From assembly GCF_014212175.1 (NCBI RefSeq), contig NZ_JACJVR010000128.1, positions 1-64,000 of the forward strand: 64,000 nucleotides of DNA, written 5' to 3'. The DNA comes from Cohnella xylanilytica (lineage in GTDB: Bacteria; Bacillota; Bacilli; Paenibacillales; Paenibacillaceae). Positions 32,552 through 41,576 of this stretch are shown piece by piece; within the stretch, counting starts at the first letter, position 1; each line of letters starts with the position of its first letter. Both the position numbers and the translations under genes were made by a program. The notes beneath the pieces were generated by a model, which saw only the letters and a list, made by a program, of their open reading frames with translations, did no database searches and was not told the DNA's origin.

Positions 32552-34195
32552 TTATTCGACGGAAGCGCGCGTGTAATCGATCATGCCTTGGTAGTCCATG
32601 ACGATGTTCTGCACGTTCTTCTTGACCATGTGAACGCCGGTGTAGTAGTACAGCGGCAGAATGGCCATGTTGTCCTTCATGAGGATCGTCTCGGCCTTGT
32701 TCATCAGTTGCATGCGCTCATGCTGATCGGAGGAAGCGGTCGCCTTCTTCACGAGCTCGTCGTATTCGGCGTTCTTGAAGCCGATGTCGTTGTTGCCGCT
32801 GTTCGAGGTGAACATGTCGACGAACGTCATCGGATCGTTGTAGTCCGCGGACCAGCCGGCGCGCGCGATGTCGTAGTTCAGGCTTTGGCGGTTCTTGAGG
32901 AACACCTTCCATTCCTGCGTCTCGATCTTCACTTCGACGCCCAGGTTCTTGCGCCACATGTCGGCGAGAGCTTCGGCGATCTGCTTGTGGCCGGTGCCTT
33001 CGTTGACCGTCAGCGTGACGGACGGGAACGTCGTCAGCCCCTTCTCCTTCATGCCTTGGGCCAGCGCTTCCTTGGCGGCGGCGACGTCCGGCTTCAGGAA
33101 GTCGGCATCCGAATACTCTTCGCGATAGTTCTTCTTCTCGCCCAGGATGCTCGGCGGCACGAAGCCGACGGCGGGCTGTTGGCCGCCCTTGGTGACCTTG
33201 TCGACCAGCTGCTGGCGATCGACGGCCAGGGCGAACGCCTTGCGGATGTTCGCGTTGTCGAACGGAGCCTTCTGGTTGTTGAAGTTGTAGTAGTACGTGC
33301 TCGCGATCGGCTTGATGCGGAGCTCGTCCTTGTTCGTCTGCTTCAGCTTCTCGATCTGCTCGGTCGGAATCTCGCCGGTCGGGAAGCCCGCGAAGTTCAG
33401 CTGACCGGTCTGGTACATCTGCAGCTCGGTAGCCGCGTTCTTGACCATCACGAAGTGGACCTTCTTCAGCTTCACTTCGTCCTTGGCGTAGTAGTTCTCG
33501 TTCGGCACGAGGTCGATCTCGTTGCCGTGCTTCCACGTCGTGATCTTGAACGGGCCGTTCGAGACGATCGTGTTCGCTTCGGCCGCCCAGGCCGCGTTGT
33601 CCTTGGCGGACTTGTGAACCGGGAACGTCGTCCAGAACGACGTGATGTTCAGGAAGTAAGGAGTCGGGTTCTCCAGGTCGACCTGGAGCGTGTAATCGTC
33701 GAGCGCCTTGACGCCGACTTGGGCCGGGTCGCTGACGTGGTTCGGGTTATTGGTCTTGATGTTGTAGTTCTGGGCGTTCTTCACGTAGTACAGCTGGTAA
33801 GCGTAAGGCGAAGCCGGGTTCATGTCCGGATCGAGCAGACGCTTCCAGGCATATTCGAAGTCATGCGCGGTGACCGGGTCGCCGTTGGACCACTTGGCGT
33901 CCTTGCGCAGGTGGAACGTATACGTTTTCTGATCGTCCGAGATGTCCCACTTCTCCGCGATGCCGGGAATGACCTTGCCGTCGGCGTCCTTGCGGGTGAG
34001 ACCTTCGTACAGGCCGGTCAGCACCGTGAACGATACGGAATCTTGAGCCAGCGCCGGATCGAGGGTCGGAGGTTCGGAGGTCAGGTTCATGTTGAAAACT
34101 TGATCCTTGGAGGATCCTTTGTTCGAGCCGCAGCCGGCCAGAACGGTTCCCGTCGCGAGGAGCAACGCGAGAACGAGTAGCCACGATTTGCGCAT
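32552..34195 (-). CDS. oppA: Peptide ABC transporter substrate-binding lipoprotein OppA-like
   Basis: 547-aa SBP_bac_5 family lipoprotein. Signal peptide with lipobox LAGC, Cys22. The family signature EKWDISDDQKTYTFHLRKDAKWSNGDPVTAHDFEYAWKRLL spans about 85-125 (only key parts are listed: WDISDD, FHLRKDAKWSNG, FEYAWKRLLDP). The C-terminal region AGWSADYNDPMTFVDMFTSN is also typical. It binds oligopeptides outside the membrane and delivers them to OppBC. First gene of the opp operon; possible roles include nutrition and sporulation signalling, as in Bacillus. Confidence 0.95.
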   Translation of the reverse strand: MRKSWLLVLALLLATGTVLAGCGSNKGSSKDQVFNMNLTSEPPTLDPALAQDSVSFTVLTGLYEGLTRKDADGKVIPGIAEKWDISDDQKTYTFHLRKDAKWSNGDPVTAHDFEYAWKRLLDPDMNPASPYAYQLYYVKNAQNYNIKTNNPNHVSDPAQVGVKALDDYTLQVDLENPTPYFLNITSFWTTFPVHKSAKDNAAWAAEANTIVSNGPFKITTWKHGNEIDLVPNENYYAKDEVKLKKVHFVMVKNAATELQMYQTGQLNFAGFPTGEIPTEQIEKLKQTNKDELRIKPIASTYYYNFNNQKAPFDNANIRKAFALAVDRQQLVDKVTKGGQQPAVGFVPPSILGEKKNYREEYSDADFLKPDVAAAKEALAQGMKEKGLTTFPSVTLTVNEGTGHKQIAEALADMWRKNLGVEVKIETQEWKVFLKNRQSLNYDIARAGWSADYNDPMTFVDMFTSNSGNNDIGFKNAEYDELVKKATASSDQHERMQLMNKAETILMKDNMAILPLYYYTGVHMVKKNVQNIVMDYQGMIDYTRASVE

Positions 34196-34826
34196 GCTGA
34201 GATACCCCTTCGTCTGTATAAAATGTAGGCAATTCCGATTATATCGTCTCTGATAATTTTGGACTAGCGGTCATTTTTTCCACGTTTCCCATTCGTCCAA
34301 CGCGGTTACCAACTTACAATAGGTAATACACTTTCTGTCTGTGGCGAACAGAGGCGAGCTTGGAGGAGCGAGGTCCACCAAGCTGCATCGACGGTTTGGT
34401 CAAAATAACGAGCCGCTGTATGGGTTGGAGGAGCGTTGGAGGAGGTGTTGGACGAATGTCACGCGGGCTCGAGCCGGATGGTGGCGTCGGGCGGGGAGGC
34501 GCTAACGAATCGAGCGGACGCTATTTCGTTCCGGAAGCCCCTTTTTTCCTGGCGACAGCCCCAAATAAGATCGCCTGGATTCGTTACGATCTCATAAATG
34601 GGCTCTGCGCGCGAAATAGCGATTTCGGAGTTCGTTACAGCTCGTGCGTAAAAAAAGAAGCAGCCCCCGATTCCCGGGCAGGCCGCTCCCTTCGTTCAGT
34701 CGGATGCTCCCGCGAAACATGGCTTCGCGATTCGAATGCATCCCGTCTTATTGCTTCCATCTAATATTCGCTTCTTCCTATTATTCGAGCCAAAATCCGC
34801 GTCTTCGAGACCCATGCCCCAAGCGC
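34196..34826. other. 630-bp gap without a supported gene
   Basis: Holds the upstream region of oppA, with a possible -10 TATAAT on the minus strand at 34238-34243 but only a weak -35 (TAGTCC, 17 bp away). The minus strand at about 34645-34690 has a GC-rich imperfect hairpin followed by a seven-T run, a plausible terminator for the DUF3397 operon about 140 bp downstream of its last stop codon. Reading frames here on either strand are not protein-like. Confidence 0.5.
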
Positions 34827-35225
34827 TCAAGCCGTAGCGCCGAACGCTCTGCGGGCCAGCTCGATCACCATCAGCAGCACGTACATGACGCTCATGACGA
34901 GGAACGACAGCCGCCAGATCGCGCGGATCAGCTTGGCCGCGTCGACCTTGCCCCTCAGCCGGTTCTGGGCGCCGCCGATCAAGCCGCCCATGATAAGCAT
35001 GAACAGAAGAATGATATAAGGGCCGAACGACGTCCCCATCCGGTTCAGCAGCATCGAGACGCAGCCGAGCAGGAACGCCGTCGTGATGTCCATCGAGAGC
35101 TTGATGGCGCGGTTGCGGTCCCCGCTGCGCACGGATACGACGGCGAACACGAGCAGGAACGGGATTATCGGCACCACGGCGAGCGCCGCGTAAGCCTTGA
35201 CCAAGGCATCCCAGAATGCTGCCAT
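34827..35225 (-). CDS. DUF3397-family membrane protein
   Basis: 132-aa protein with four predicted transmembrane segments (about 13-32, 45-62, 68-88, 105-125), matching the DUF3397 family of Bacilli. Function unknown. It is 12 bp downstream of panE, and the order rsfA-panE-DUF3397 is the type of conserved neighbourhood found in Bacilli. Basic loops (SVRSGDRNR and NRLRGK) lie between helices. Confidence 0.8.
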   Translation of the reverse strand: MAAFWDALVKAYAALAVVPIIPFLLVFAVVSVRSGDRNRAIKLSMDITTAFLLGCVSMLLNRMGTSFGPYIILLFMLIMGGLIGGAQNRLRGKVDAAKLIRAIWRLSFLVMSVMYVLLMVIELARRAFGATA

Positions 35226-35237
35226 CTCTCCTCCTCC

Positions 35238-36293
35238 TTATTCGCTCGATATCGCCCGTGCCAGCGCCGCGATCTTCTCGTTCCAGGGAGCGGGCGTCCC
35301 GAGCCTCTTCGCGATCCGGACGACCGCCCCGTTAATGGCGTCGATCTCGTTCGGCCTCCCGGCCATCGCGTCCTGCAGCATGGACGAACGGTTGGCCGCC
35401 GTGCGGGCGCAGACGTCCAGCAGCTCGTCCCACAGCTCTCCGTCCGGCAGCTCCTCTTCCCGAGGAAGCCCGCAGCGCCGGAGAATGTCCGCCGTCTCCC
35501 CGTGGAGCTCCCGCATGAGGGCCAGCCTCTCGGGCGTGGCCGCCAGCTCGCCGTTGCGGACGCGAAGAAGCGCGGTGAGCGGGTTGACGACGGCGTTGAT
35601 CAACAATTTCCGAAGCATGCGTTCTGCCATATTATTCGACAGCGATACGGTAAATCCTGCCTGCTGCAGTCGATTTTCGATATCGCGCATCGCATCGGGG
35701 GAGGGCATCGCGGCGTCCCGGACGGGAATCGCGTCGAATCTCGGCGCCGGCCCGAGCCAGGTGACGCCCTTCCCCGTATGGACGACCGTACGCCCGTCCG
35801 TCCGCAAGGCCCCTTCGGTCGTGACGGCCGCGGCGAGACCGATGCCGGGAAGCGCCTCCGCCAGCCGTTCGACGTGGCCGACGCCGTTGCAGAAGCAGAC
35901 GAGCGCCGAGCCCGGAGCCAGGATGCGGGACAGCGCCTCCAGCAGCTCGTCCGTCAGCGCCGTCTGCTTGACGGCCAACAGCACCGTCGCCCGCCGCGGC
36001 GCTCCGCCCCGGCCGAACGGCATCGCGGCGACGGGCGCCGCCGCGGCCGCGGTCGGCTTGGCGCGGACGGCAAGCTCGGACGCGCCGGCGCGATCCGAAG
36101 CGTCGTCGCCGGAGCCGGAGCCGGCCCCCGCCGCGCCGCCTTCCGCTTCGAGAACGGCGACTCCCTCGCGCCGCAGCCGCTCCGCCTGCTCCTCGCTTCT
36201 CGTCCACAGTTCGACCGGCGTGCCCGCCGCTCCCAGCCTGCCGGCGAGCAGCAAGCCGAGCGAGCCTCCCCCCATGACGGCGATCGGGTTCAT
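35238..36293 (-). CDS. panE: 2-Dehydropantoate 2-reductase
   Basis: 351-aa ketopantoate reductase, NADPH-dependent step of pantothenate/CoA synthesis. N-terminal Rossmann motif IAVMGGGSLGLLLAGRLG; LLAVKQTALTDELLEAL and LVCFCNGVGHVERL follow. The catalytic Lys/Glu region is in MLRKLLINAVVNPLTALLRV and NEIDAINGAVVRIAKRLG. The ATG at 36293 has AAAGGAAG upstream. An Ala/Gly-rich insert around residues 70-95 is longer than usual. A divergent homologue lies at 27223. Confidence 0.92.
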   Translation of the reverse strand: MNPIAVMGGGSLGLLLAGRLGAAGTPVELWTRSEEQAERLRREGVAVLEAEGGAAGAGSGSGDDASDRAGASELAVRAKPTAAAAAPVAAMPFGRGGAPRRATVLLAVKQTALTDELLEALSRILAPGSALVCFCNGVGHVERLAEALPGIGLAAAVTTEGALRTDGRTVVHTGKGVTWLGPAPRFDAIPVRDAAMPSPDAMRDIENRLQQAGFTVSLSNNMAERMLRKLLINAVVNPLTALLRVRNGELAATPERLALMRELHGETADILRRCGLPREEELPDGELWDELLDVCARTAANRSSMLQDAMAGRPNEIDAINGAVVRIAKRLGTPAPWNEKIAALARAISSE

Positions 36294-36372
36294 TCGCGCT
36301 CTTCCTTTCGATTCCAAGATTGCGTTCGACAATGGTTGGTTCATTTTACCACACCCGCCCCCCGGAATAGCA

Positions 36373-36405
36373 ACGGCCACTCCCGCTGCGCGCGGGAATG
36401 GCCGT
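36373..36405. other. Stem-loop between rsfA and panE
   Basis: Arms 36373-36386 and 36392-36405 (one mismatch) form a strong GC-rich hairpin, but neither strand shows a T-run after it. It may end or stabilise rsfA mRNA; a classical terminator is not supported. Confidence 0.4.
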
Positions 36406-36419
36406 CTAGGGACTTGCCG

Positions 36420-37064
36420 CTATTCGATTCGCTCCAGGTTGCCGTTGGCGTCCATCTTGAAGCGCGTCTTCTCTTCGTCCGGCTCCTCCGCGAGGAAGGC
36501 GAGCCGCCGCGCCCGATCCATGATTCGGATGAGCGCCTTGTAGTCGTCGTTCACGACCCGGTAATCCGTCTGAACCTCGTTTACTTCCTTCGACAGCTTC
36601 TCGTTCGCTTCCTTCAGCTCCGCGAGCGCCTCTTCCTTCTCTTTCAATTCTTTCTCCAGAGCCCGCACTTGCCGGGTCAGATCCTGAACCGTGTTTTTCC
36701 ATTGGCGCAAATACCGGATCACCGCTTCCATCGACAGCGATTCCGCCGTCACCAGGTCCGGCTTGGCCGTCTCGCCTTCGTCCGAGGACGCCAGCTTCTC
36801 CGCTTGGGCCGGAGGAATCCCTTGTTTCTTCAGATAATTGCGTTTTTGCCGTTGCTGCTTGGCGATCCCGATCGCCTCGTCGTAACGCTTGCGGACGCAG
36901 CTATTCCAGCGGAATCCGCAGGCGGCCGACGTGCGGGCGATCCGTTGCCCCACTTCCTCGAACGCAGCCAGCTGCGTGCTGCCCTCGCGAATATGGCGAA
37001 GCGTCACCTCCGCCAGAATCAAGTCGTCGTCCGGACTCCAAGCGTCCTGTCTAACAGCCGTCAT
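36420..37064 (-). CDS. rsfA: Prespore-specific regulator RsfA family
   Basis: 214-aa protein with an N-terminal Myb/SANT-like DNA-binding domain (AWSPDDDLILAEVTLRHIRE, GFRWNSCVRKRYDEAI; about 8-68), then a basic KQQRQKRNYLKKQG segment and a long coiled coil (about 115-175, KELKEKEEALAELKEANEKL). This is the RsfA layout; in B. subtilis RsfA modulates sigma-F-dependent prespore transcription. AGGAGGGAG precedes the ATG. It supports an endospore-forming host. Confidence 0.88.
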   Translation of the reverse strand: MTAVRQDAWSPDDDLILAEVTLRHIREGSTQLAAFEEVGQRIARTSAACGFRWNSCVRKRYDEAIGIAKQQRQKRNYLKKQGIPPAQAEKLASSDEGETAKPDLVTAESLSMEAVIRYLRQWKNTVQDLTRQVRALEKELKEKEEALAELKEANEKLSKEVNEVQTDYRVVNDDYKALIRIMDRARRLAFLAEEPDEEKTRFKMDANGNLERIE

Positions 37065-37292
37065 GCAAGAACTCCCTCCTCGTCATTGTCACCATCGCGC
37101 CAGTTTTGGCATTTGATTTATTTCTATGCCCATGGTAGAGTTCATAGAATCTATCGGATACTTCTATGTATATCCATTTTTCGAATCGGTATACCTCGGC
37201 GGGATCGGCGCGAACGGAACGAATAAAAAGGCGAAGGTTCGGGAACATTGAACGCACGGACGAAAAGTTTGCCAATTCGTCACTTCTTCCGG

Positions 37293-37322
37293 TTTACACT
37301 TTGCTGGGGCTGAAGGTATAAT
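37293..37322 (+). promoter_or_regulatory. Promoter of the DUF2626 gene
   Basis: -35 TTTACA (37293-37298), 18-bp spacer, -10 TATAAT (37317-37322). Transcription would begin near 37329, about 38 nt before the ATG. The rest of the 300-bp gap to rsfA (37065-37292) shows no gene; it includes an inverted repeat GGCAT/ATGCC around 37109-37131. Confidence 0.7.
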
Positions 37323-37366
37323 ATGCTTTAGAAAATCAGGGGATCGAGCAGAAGGGAGGATCAATC

Positions 37367-37603
37367 ATGGCACGCATGTTCCGGGTGTTGGGCTTCTTAA
37401 CGCTGTTAATCGCTCTGATGTCGTTCGCGGGCGATATGTGGGAGATGGCGTTGCTGTTCTTTATTCAGTCGGCCGTATTCTTCTTGTTCGGCTACCTGAA
37501 TTTTACGGAGCGTACATATATCTTCATGTTCTGGGGTTATATGATCATCGCGTTCTTAGGCTTTACCTATTGGAGCGTATTCGAGATGGGATTGCCTTAC
37601 TGA
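37367..37603 (+). CDS. DUF2626 small membrane protein
   Basis: 78 aa with three closely packed hydrophobic segments (about 7-22, 27-45, 50-70), matching the DUF2626 family found in Bacilli. Function unknown. AGAAGGGAGG precedes the ATG, and the gene has its own promoter and terminator, so it is monocistronic. Confidence 0.88.
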   Translation: MARMFRVLGFLTLLIALMSFAGDMWEMALLFFIQSAVFFLFGYLNFTERTYIFMFWGYMIIAFLGFTYWSVFEMGLPY

Positions 37604-37630
37604 TCGTTCGTTTGGGGATAAGAATCCGAA

Positions 37631-37662
37631 AGTCCGGAGCCGAGTCGCTCCGGACTTTTTTT
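37631..37662 (+). terminator. Terminator of the DUF2626 gene
   Basis: 9-bp perfect arms (37631-37639, 37648-37656) followed by seven T on the plus strand, about 27 bp after the stop codon. Confidence 0.88.
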
Positions 37663-37684
37663 ATTCGGGCCGCGGGCCAACCCG

Positions 37685-38905
37685 CTAGCCCTTCGCGAGC
37701 ACGAGCACCTTGAACAGCTCGCTCATGCCGTCGGACAAGAGCAGCTGCCGGATCGCCCGGTTCGTTCGGGCGACCGGGTGGAACAGATCGGCGAACGCGT
37801 GCTCCGCGAGCCGCTCCAGCACGCCCGCTTCGACGAGGAACCGCTTCTGCGTCCCGTACCAGAGCGCGCTCCATCCCGCCGCTTCGGCGGCCGCCCGCAC
37901 GGACGTGAAATCGACGTGCGCCGTGATGTCCTGCTCGCCGGGCGCCTCGAACGGATCGCCGCTGGCGACGTGGCGGCGATAGCACAGGAGCGTGCCGGCC
38001 ATCCGATGCCCGGCCGTCAGCTCCTCCGCCTCGTCGCCGTAATCGACGACCGCGACGATCGCGCGGCCGAGCTTCCCGGCCAGCGAAGCGATCCAATCGG
38101 CCGCCTCCAGGCCGATCTCGGCCGTCTGCCCTTCGCGCAGCCGGATCCCGCTTCGCGCCATCGTCTCCGCGAGGCGCGGCGTGCTCGGCTCCGCCGCGCA
38201 CGGAACGGGCCGTCCCGACTCGTCGTCCCACGCGACGGCCCATTCCCGCAGCCGGCCTCCCCGGAGGACGACGCGATGGACCGGCATCGCGTCCAGCAGC
38301 TCGTTCGCGACGACGACGACCGGCCGCTCCCGCCACGGCTGCGCTTCGGCTTCCGCCGCGCTCAGGACGCGCGCCGCTCCCGCGGCGATCTCCGCCGCGA
38401 GTCGGGTCTCCGCCTCCCGGCGATGCGCGGGATCGTCGTCGACGACCGTCACGCGAACCCGCGGCCCTTCGAACGCTGCCGCTCCGGCCTCTCCCGTTCC
38501 TGTCTCTCCCGCTCCGGCGGCTTCCGCGGCCGCGTTCCAGCCGCCCAGCATCTGCTTGGCCAGCCGCCCCGTCCCGCCGCCCCAATCGACGAGCTCGACG
38601 GTCTCCGCGCGTCCGAACCGTTCGGCCGCGAGCCCGCGCGCATAAGCGCCGAGCCTCTCTCCCAGGACGTCGCCTATGTAGGAGCTCGTGTAGAAGTCCC
38701 CTTCCCGGCCGACGCGAACTTTCTCCGGGCCTCGATAATACCCGTAAGCCGGATCGTACAGGCAGATCGCCATGTAGTCGCGGAACGAAATGCAGCGCCG
38801 TTCCCGGCCGTCCATGTCGCGACCCGTCCGGCCGCCGGCGCGAATCGCCTCCCGGATAGCCCCGGCGATGCCCGGCTCCCGCGGCGAACGCTCCGAATTC
38901 GTCAT
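37685..38905 (-). CDS. MidA/NDUFAF7-family SAM-dependent methyltransferase
   Basis: 406-aa class I methyltransferase of the MidA (DUF185) family. Features are FRDYMAICLYDPAYGYYRG, FYTSSYIGDVLGERLGAYAR, the SAM motif VELVDWGGGTGRLAKQ, VVVANELLDAMPVHRVVLRG and IVAVVDYGDE. In eukaryotes the family dimethylates an arginine of a complex I subunit; the bacterial substrate is unknown. Two Ala/Gly-rich inserts lengthen it slightly. Monocistronic and convergent with the DUF2626 gene, with no obvious T-rich terminator of its own. Confidence 0.9.
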   Translation of the reverse strand: MTNSERSPREPGIAGAIREAIRAGGRTGRDMDGRERRCISFRDYMAICLYDPAYGYYRGPEKVRVGREGDFYTSSYIGDVLGERLGAYARGLAAERFGRAETVELVDWGGGTGRLAKQMLGGWNAAAEAAGAGETGTGEAGAAAFEGPRVRVTVVDDDPAHRREAETRLAAEIAAGAARVLSAAEAEAQPWRERPVVVVANELLDAMPVHRVVLRGGRLREWAVAWDDESGRPVPCAAEPSTPRLAETMARSGIRLREGQTAEIGLEAADWIASLAGKLGRAIVAVVDYGDEAEELTAGHRMAGTLLCYRRHVASGDPFEAPGEQDITAHVDFTSVRAAAEAAGWSALWYGTQKRFLVEAGVLERLAEHAFADLFHPVARTNRAIRQLLLSDGMSELFKVLVLAKG

Positions 38906-39029
38906 CGCGTGCCACTCTCCTTCCCCGTATCGTACCGATCATATTATAATAGCTTGGAAGCATGATAGCGCGGAGCGAATCATAGACTGGATTACCGCGA
39001 CGCTTGTCCGGACGGAGGGAGGAGACCCG

Positions 39030-40136
39030 ATGACGCGCCGCCGTATATCCGCCATGGGCTGGATCGCGCTCTTGCTGCTGCTCGCCCTCTCGCGCGCCGG
39101 GGCTCTGTCGAACCCGGTCTACGCCGACCCGACGGCTTCGGGAGTGGACGAGGAGACGAGACGGCTGCTGGAGAAGAGCCTCTCGGCCGTCGAGATCGAC
39201 CGCGAGATCGAGCGGATCTCCGGGCTTCGCGAAGCCACCCAGGACGAGATGGCCAAGACCGAGAAGCGGCTGGCCGAACAGGAGATCGCCATCGCCGCGC
39301 AGCGCGAGCGGGCCGGACGCGTCCTTCGTTCCTATTATATGGGCCAGAAGGACGCGATGTGGTCCGCGCTCCTGAATTCGAAGTCCATGAAGGAATTGCT
39401 GCGCACATGGGAGATGATGGACCTCGTCGTCCGCTCCGACCGCGAGACGATGGACCGATACGATAAGGAATACAAGAGCATCAAGAAGGGTTATGACACG
39501 CTGTCCCGCAACCGGACGGAGCTCGCCCGGGTCGAGAGCGACTTGCGGGCCCAGCGCGAGAGGGTTATCGCCTTGCGGAAGGAACTGGACGAGGCTCTGA
39601 CCGCGAGCGGCGAAGCCGAGAAGCTGAAGCGGCTCATGGACGAGATGGAGGCCTATTGGCGCAACGTCGGCCTCTATGAAGTCAAGCAGCACTTCAACTC
39701 GCTCGCGAAGGCGATGGATAAGCTGCCGGAATGGATTCAGGAGCATCCGGATACCCTCAAGACGAGCGGGCTGAAGACGACGCTGACGATTACCGACGGG
39801 CAATTGAACGAATTCCTGAGAAGCCAGGACGAGAGGCTGAAGCAGTTCGCCATCTCCTTCGGCACGGACGTACTCAAGGTGGAGGGCAGCAACGGCGACA
39901 TCCAGGTCGGCATCGAAGGGCATTATACGGTTGAGAACGAGCCGCAGAACGCGATCGTCTTCCATATCGACAAGCTCGTGTTCAACGGCTTGGAGCTGCC
40001 GGACACGACCCGGGCCGACCTCGAGAGAGAGTTCGACCTCGGCTTCTACCCTCAGCAGCTGATCAAGTACATCAAGGCGGACTCCGTCAGCCTGGAGCCC
40101 GGACGGCTAGTCGTCCGCCTGCGCATCGGCAAGTGA
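39030..40136 (+). CDS. Secreted coiled-coil protein, CwlO N-terminal-like
   Basis: 368 aa. A signal peptide (about 1-33: basic start, LALLLLLALSRAGAL, cleavage near YADPTA) is followed by a long coiled coil (about 45-215) resembling the N-terminal segment of CwlO/PcsB-type proteins. The part after about 220 is globular (LTITDGQLNEFLRS, GIEGHYTVENEPQNAIVFHI), but no peptidase domain is present. It is likely an envelope-associated structural or regulatory protein. ATG at 39030 follows GGAGGGAGGAG; upstream in-frame sequence is rejected. Its 3' end overlaps tail-to-tail by 30 bp with the next gene. Confidence 0.8.
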   Translation: MTRRRISAMGWIALLLLLALSRAGALSNPVYADPTASGVDEETRRLLEKSLSAVEIDREIERISGLREATQDEMAKTEKRLAEQEIAIAAQRERAGRVLRSYYMGQKDAMWSALLNSKSMKELLRTWEMMDLVVRSDRETMDRYDKEYKSIKKGYDTLSRNRTELARVESDLRAQRERVIALRKELDEALTASGEAEKLKRLMDEMEAYWRNVGLYEVKQHFNSLAKAMDKLPEWIQEHPDTLKTSGLKTTLTITDGQLNEFLRSQDERLKQFAISFGTDVLKVEGSNGDIQVGIEGHYTVENEPQNAIVFHIDKLVFNGLELPDTTRADLEREFDLGFYPQQLIKYIKADSVSLEPGRLVVRLRIGK

Positions 40137-41429
40137 AGAGCGCCAACGCCTCTTCCACTCCTCCAGCGACAGGCGGCCTTCCATCCAATCCTTCCACAGC
40201 GCTCCAAGCCTCTCCAGCTGCCCGGACAATCCGGGCTCGGCGGCGAGCGGGGGCTGATTCGGGAACGAACGGACGCCGGCCGACGCCAAGTCGGGCGGAT
40301 GGCCCGTCAAGCGTTCGTACAACGAGCGGTAGACGGGCAGGCGACCGGTCTCCTCGTACGTTTGCAGCTGGTTGGCCGCTTCCGTCATCTCGGCGATCCA
40401 CGAACGGGCCGCCTCTTCGTGTTCCGTCCCGGAGGAGACGACGAAGCTCGTGCCGGAAGGCCAGACGAACGCGGAGTCCCAGAACGACCGGTCGACCGAC
40501 AAGGCGGCCGCCGCGGAAGCCGGCAGCTCGGACAGCCCCTTCGCCGCGGCGGATTCCCGGACGACGGCCGCGGCGTACTTCCCGGCCGCGAACGCCGGCC
40601 AGAACGAGCCGTCCGGCTTCGTCAGCGACAGCCCGACCCTCTCGCCGGAGAGCAGTTCCATCGCCCGGTCGAACCCCTCGCCGTTCCAGCTCTCTTCCGT
40701 CCGGTCGAAGAGGGCGTCCTGGCGGCCTCCGGTGACGGCGCCGAGCCAGGCGAGGAAGGCCAGCGGGTCGGAGCCGTCGATGGCGAGCCACGAGGCGATC
40801 AGCCCCTTGTCCGCGAGCAGCCGGGGCAGGCTCTGCCATTGCGGCAGGCCGAGAGGCGGCGACAAGGCGGGGGCATCCGCCGCCCGGATCGCGTCCAGCA
40901 CGTTGCGGTTCCATACGATCACGTAGGGATCGAAGTCTCGAGGCACTCCCCACAGGTACCCGTTCCACTTCACCTGGGAGACCAGGGCGTTGAATTGCTC
41001 GGACAACGCTTCCCCGACGAACGCCGCGTCGACGGGCAAGAGCGAGCCTTCGACGGCGAGCTCCCGCACCCGCTCGTTCGGCACGAGGAGAACGTCGGCC
41101 TCGCGCGCGTAGTCGCGCAGCTCCAAGCCCAGATCGGCCCGGTCGGGTTCGATCCGAACCCATTCTACACTGGTGTCGGGGTGACGGCTTCGCAGCGATT
41201 CCGCCTGCTCCCGCAGCAGCTCGAACCCGGGCTCGTCCGAGACGACGGCCGCCTTCAATTCGGCGGGCTCCTCCTCGGCGGGCAGCGTCGCGGCCGGAGT
41301 CGGGGCCGACGGCTCGTTCGGCGAAGCCGACGGCTCCGGCACGGCGACCGGGGCCGAAGTCCACGGGGACAGAAGCAGCGCCATCAAGCCGAGGACGATA
41401 ACGACGAGCAGCGTTTTGCGACGACCCAC
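40107..41429 (-). CDS. Membrane-anchored extracellular solute-binding-like protein (orphan)
   Basis: About 440 aa. The N-terminal membrane segment (LLVVIVLGLMALLL) is followed by a Pro/Ser/Ala-rich linker and a family-1 binding-protein fold (ADVLLVPNERVRELAVEGSLLPVD, WNGYLWGVPRDFDPYVIVWN). There is no lipobox Cys, so it is anchored by an uncleaved helix or released. I select a GTG start at 41429, preceded by AAAGGAGG at 6 bp, over the ATG 14 codons earlier, which lacks such a site. No permease or ATPase genes are adjacent, suggesting a sensory or accessory role rather than a normal importer. Confidence 0.75.
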   Translation of the reverse strand: MGRRKTLLVVIVLGLMALLLSPWTSAPVAVPEPSASPNEPSAPTPAATLPAEEEPAELKAAVVSDEPGFELLREQAESLRSRHPDTSVEWVRIEPDRADLGLELRDYAREADVLLVPNERVRELAVEGSLLPVDAAFVGEALSEQFNALVSQVKWNGYLWGVPRDFDPYVIVWNRNVLDAIRAADAPALSPPLGLPQWQSLPRLLADKGLIASWLAIDGSDPLAFLAWLGAVTGGRQDALFDRTEESWNGEGFDRAMELLSGERVGLSLTKPDGSFWPAFAAGKYAAAVVRESAAAKGLSELPASAAAALSVDRSFWDSAFVWPSGTSFVVSSGTEHEEAARSWIAEMTEAANQLQTYEETGRLPVYRSLYERLTGHPPDLASAGVRSFPNQPPLAAEPGLSGQLERLGALWKDWMEGRLSLEEWKRRWRSSLADAQADD

Positions 41430-41576
41430 GTGCAGCCTCCTTTCCTTCCGGACTCTAGCCGAATCCATCATCGATGGTTATCATGATAGCAGGAACGAAG
41501 AGGAATGTCGCGTCTTTTTTGTAAACGCTTCAGGCTTCTGGAATCGAATTCGCGCCCGCCACAAGGAGGAATCGCC

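Noticed and set aside
34644..37226. 860-codon plus-strand open frame
   Set aside because: It runs antisense across DUF3397, panE and rsfA, which have clear family matches and ribosome sites; its translation is Arg/Pro/His-rich and not protein-like, a common artefact in GC-rich DNA.
37563..39965. 800-codon minus-strand open frame
   Set aside because: It covers two real genes (MidA methyltransferase in another frame and the antisense of the coiled-coil protein gene) and has no start signal or family features.
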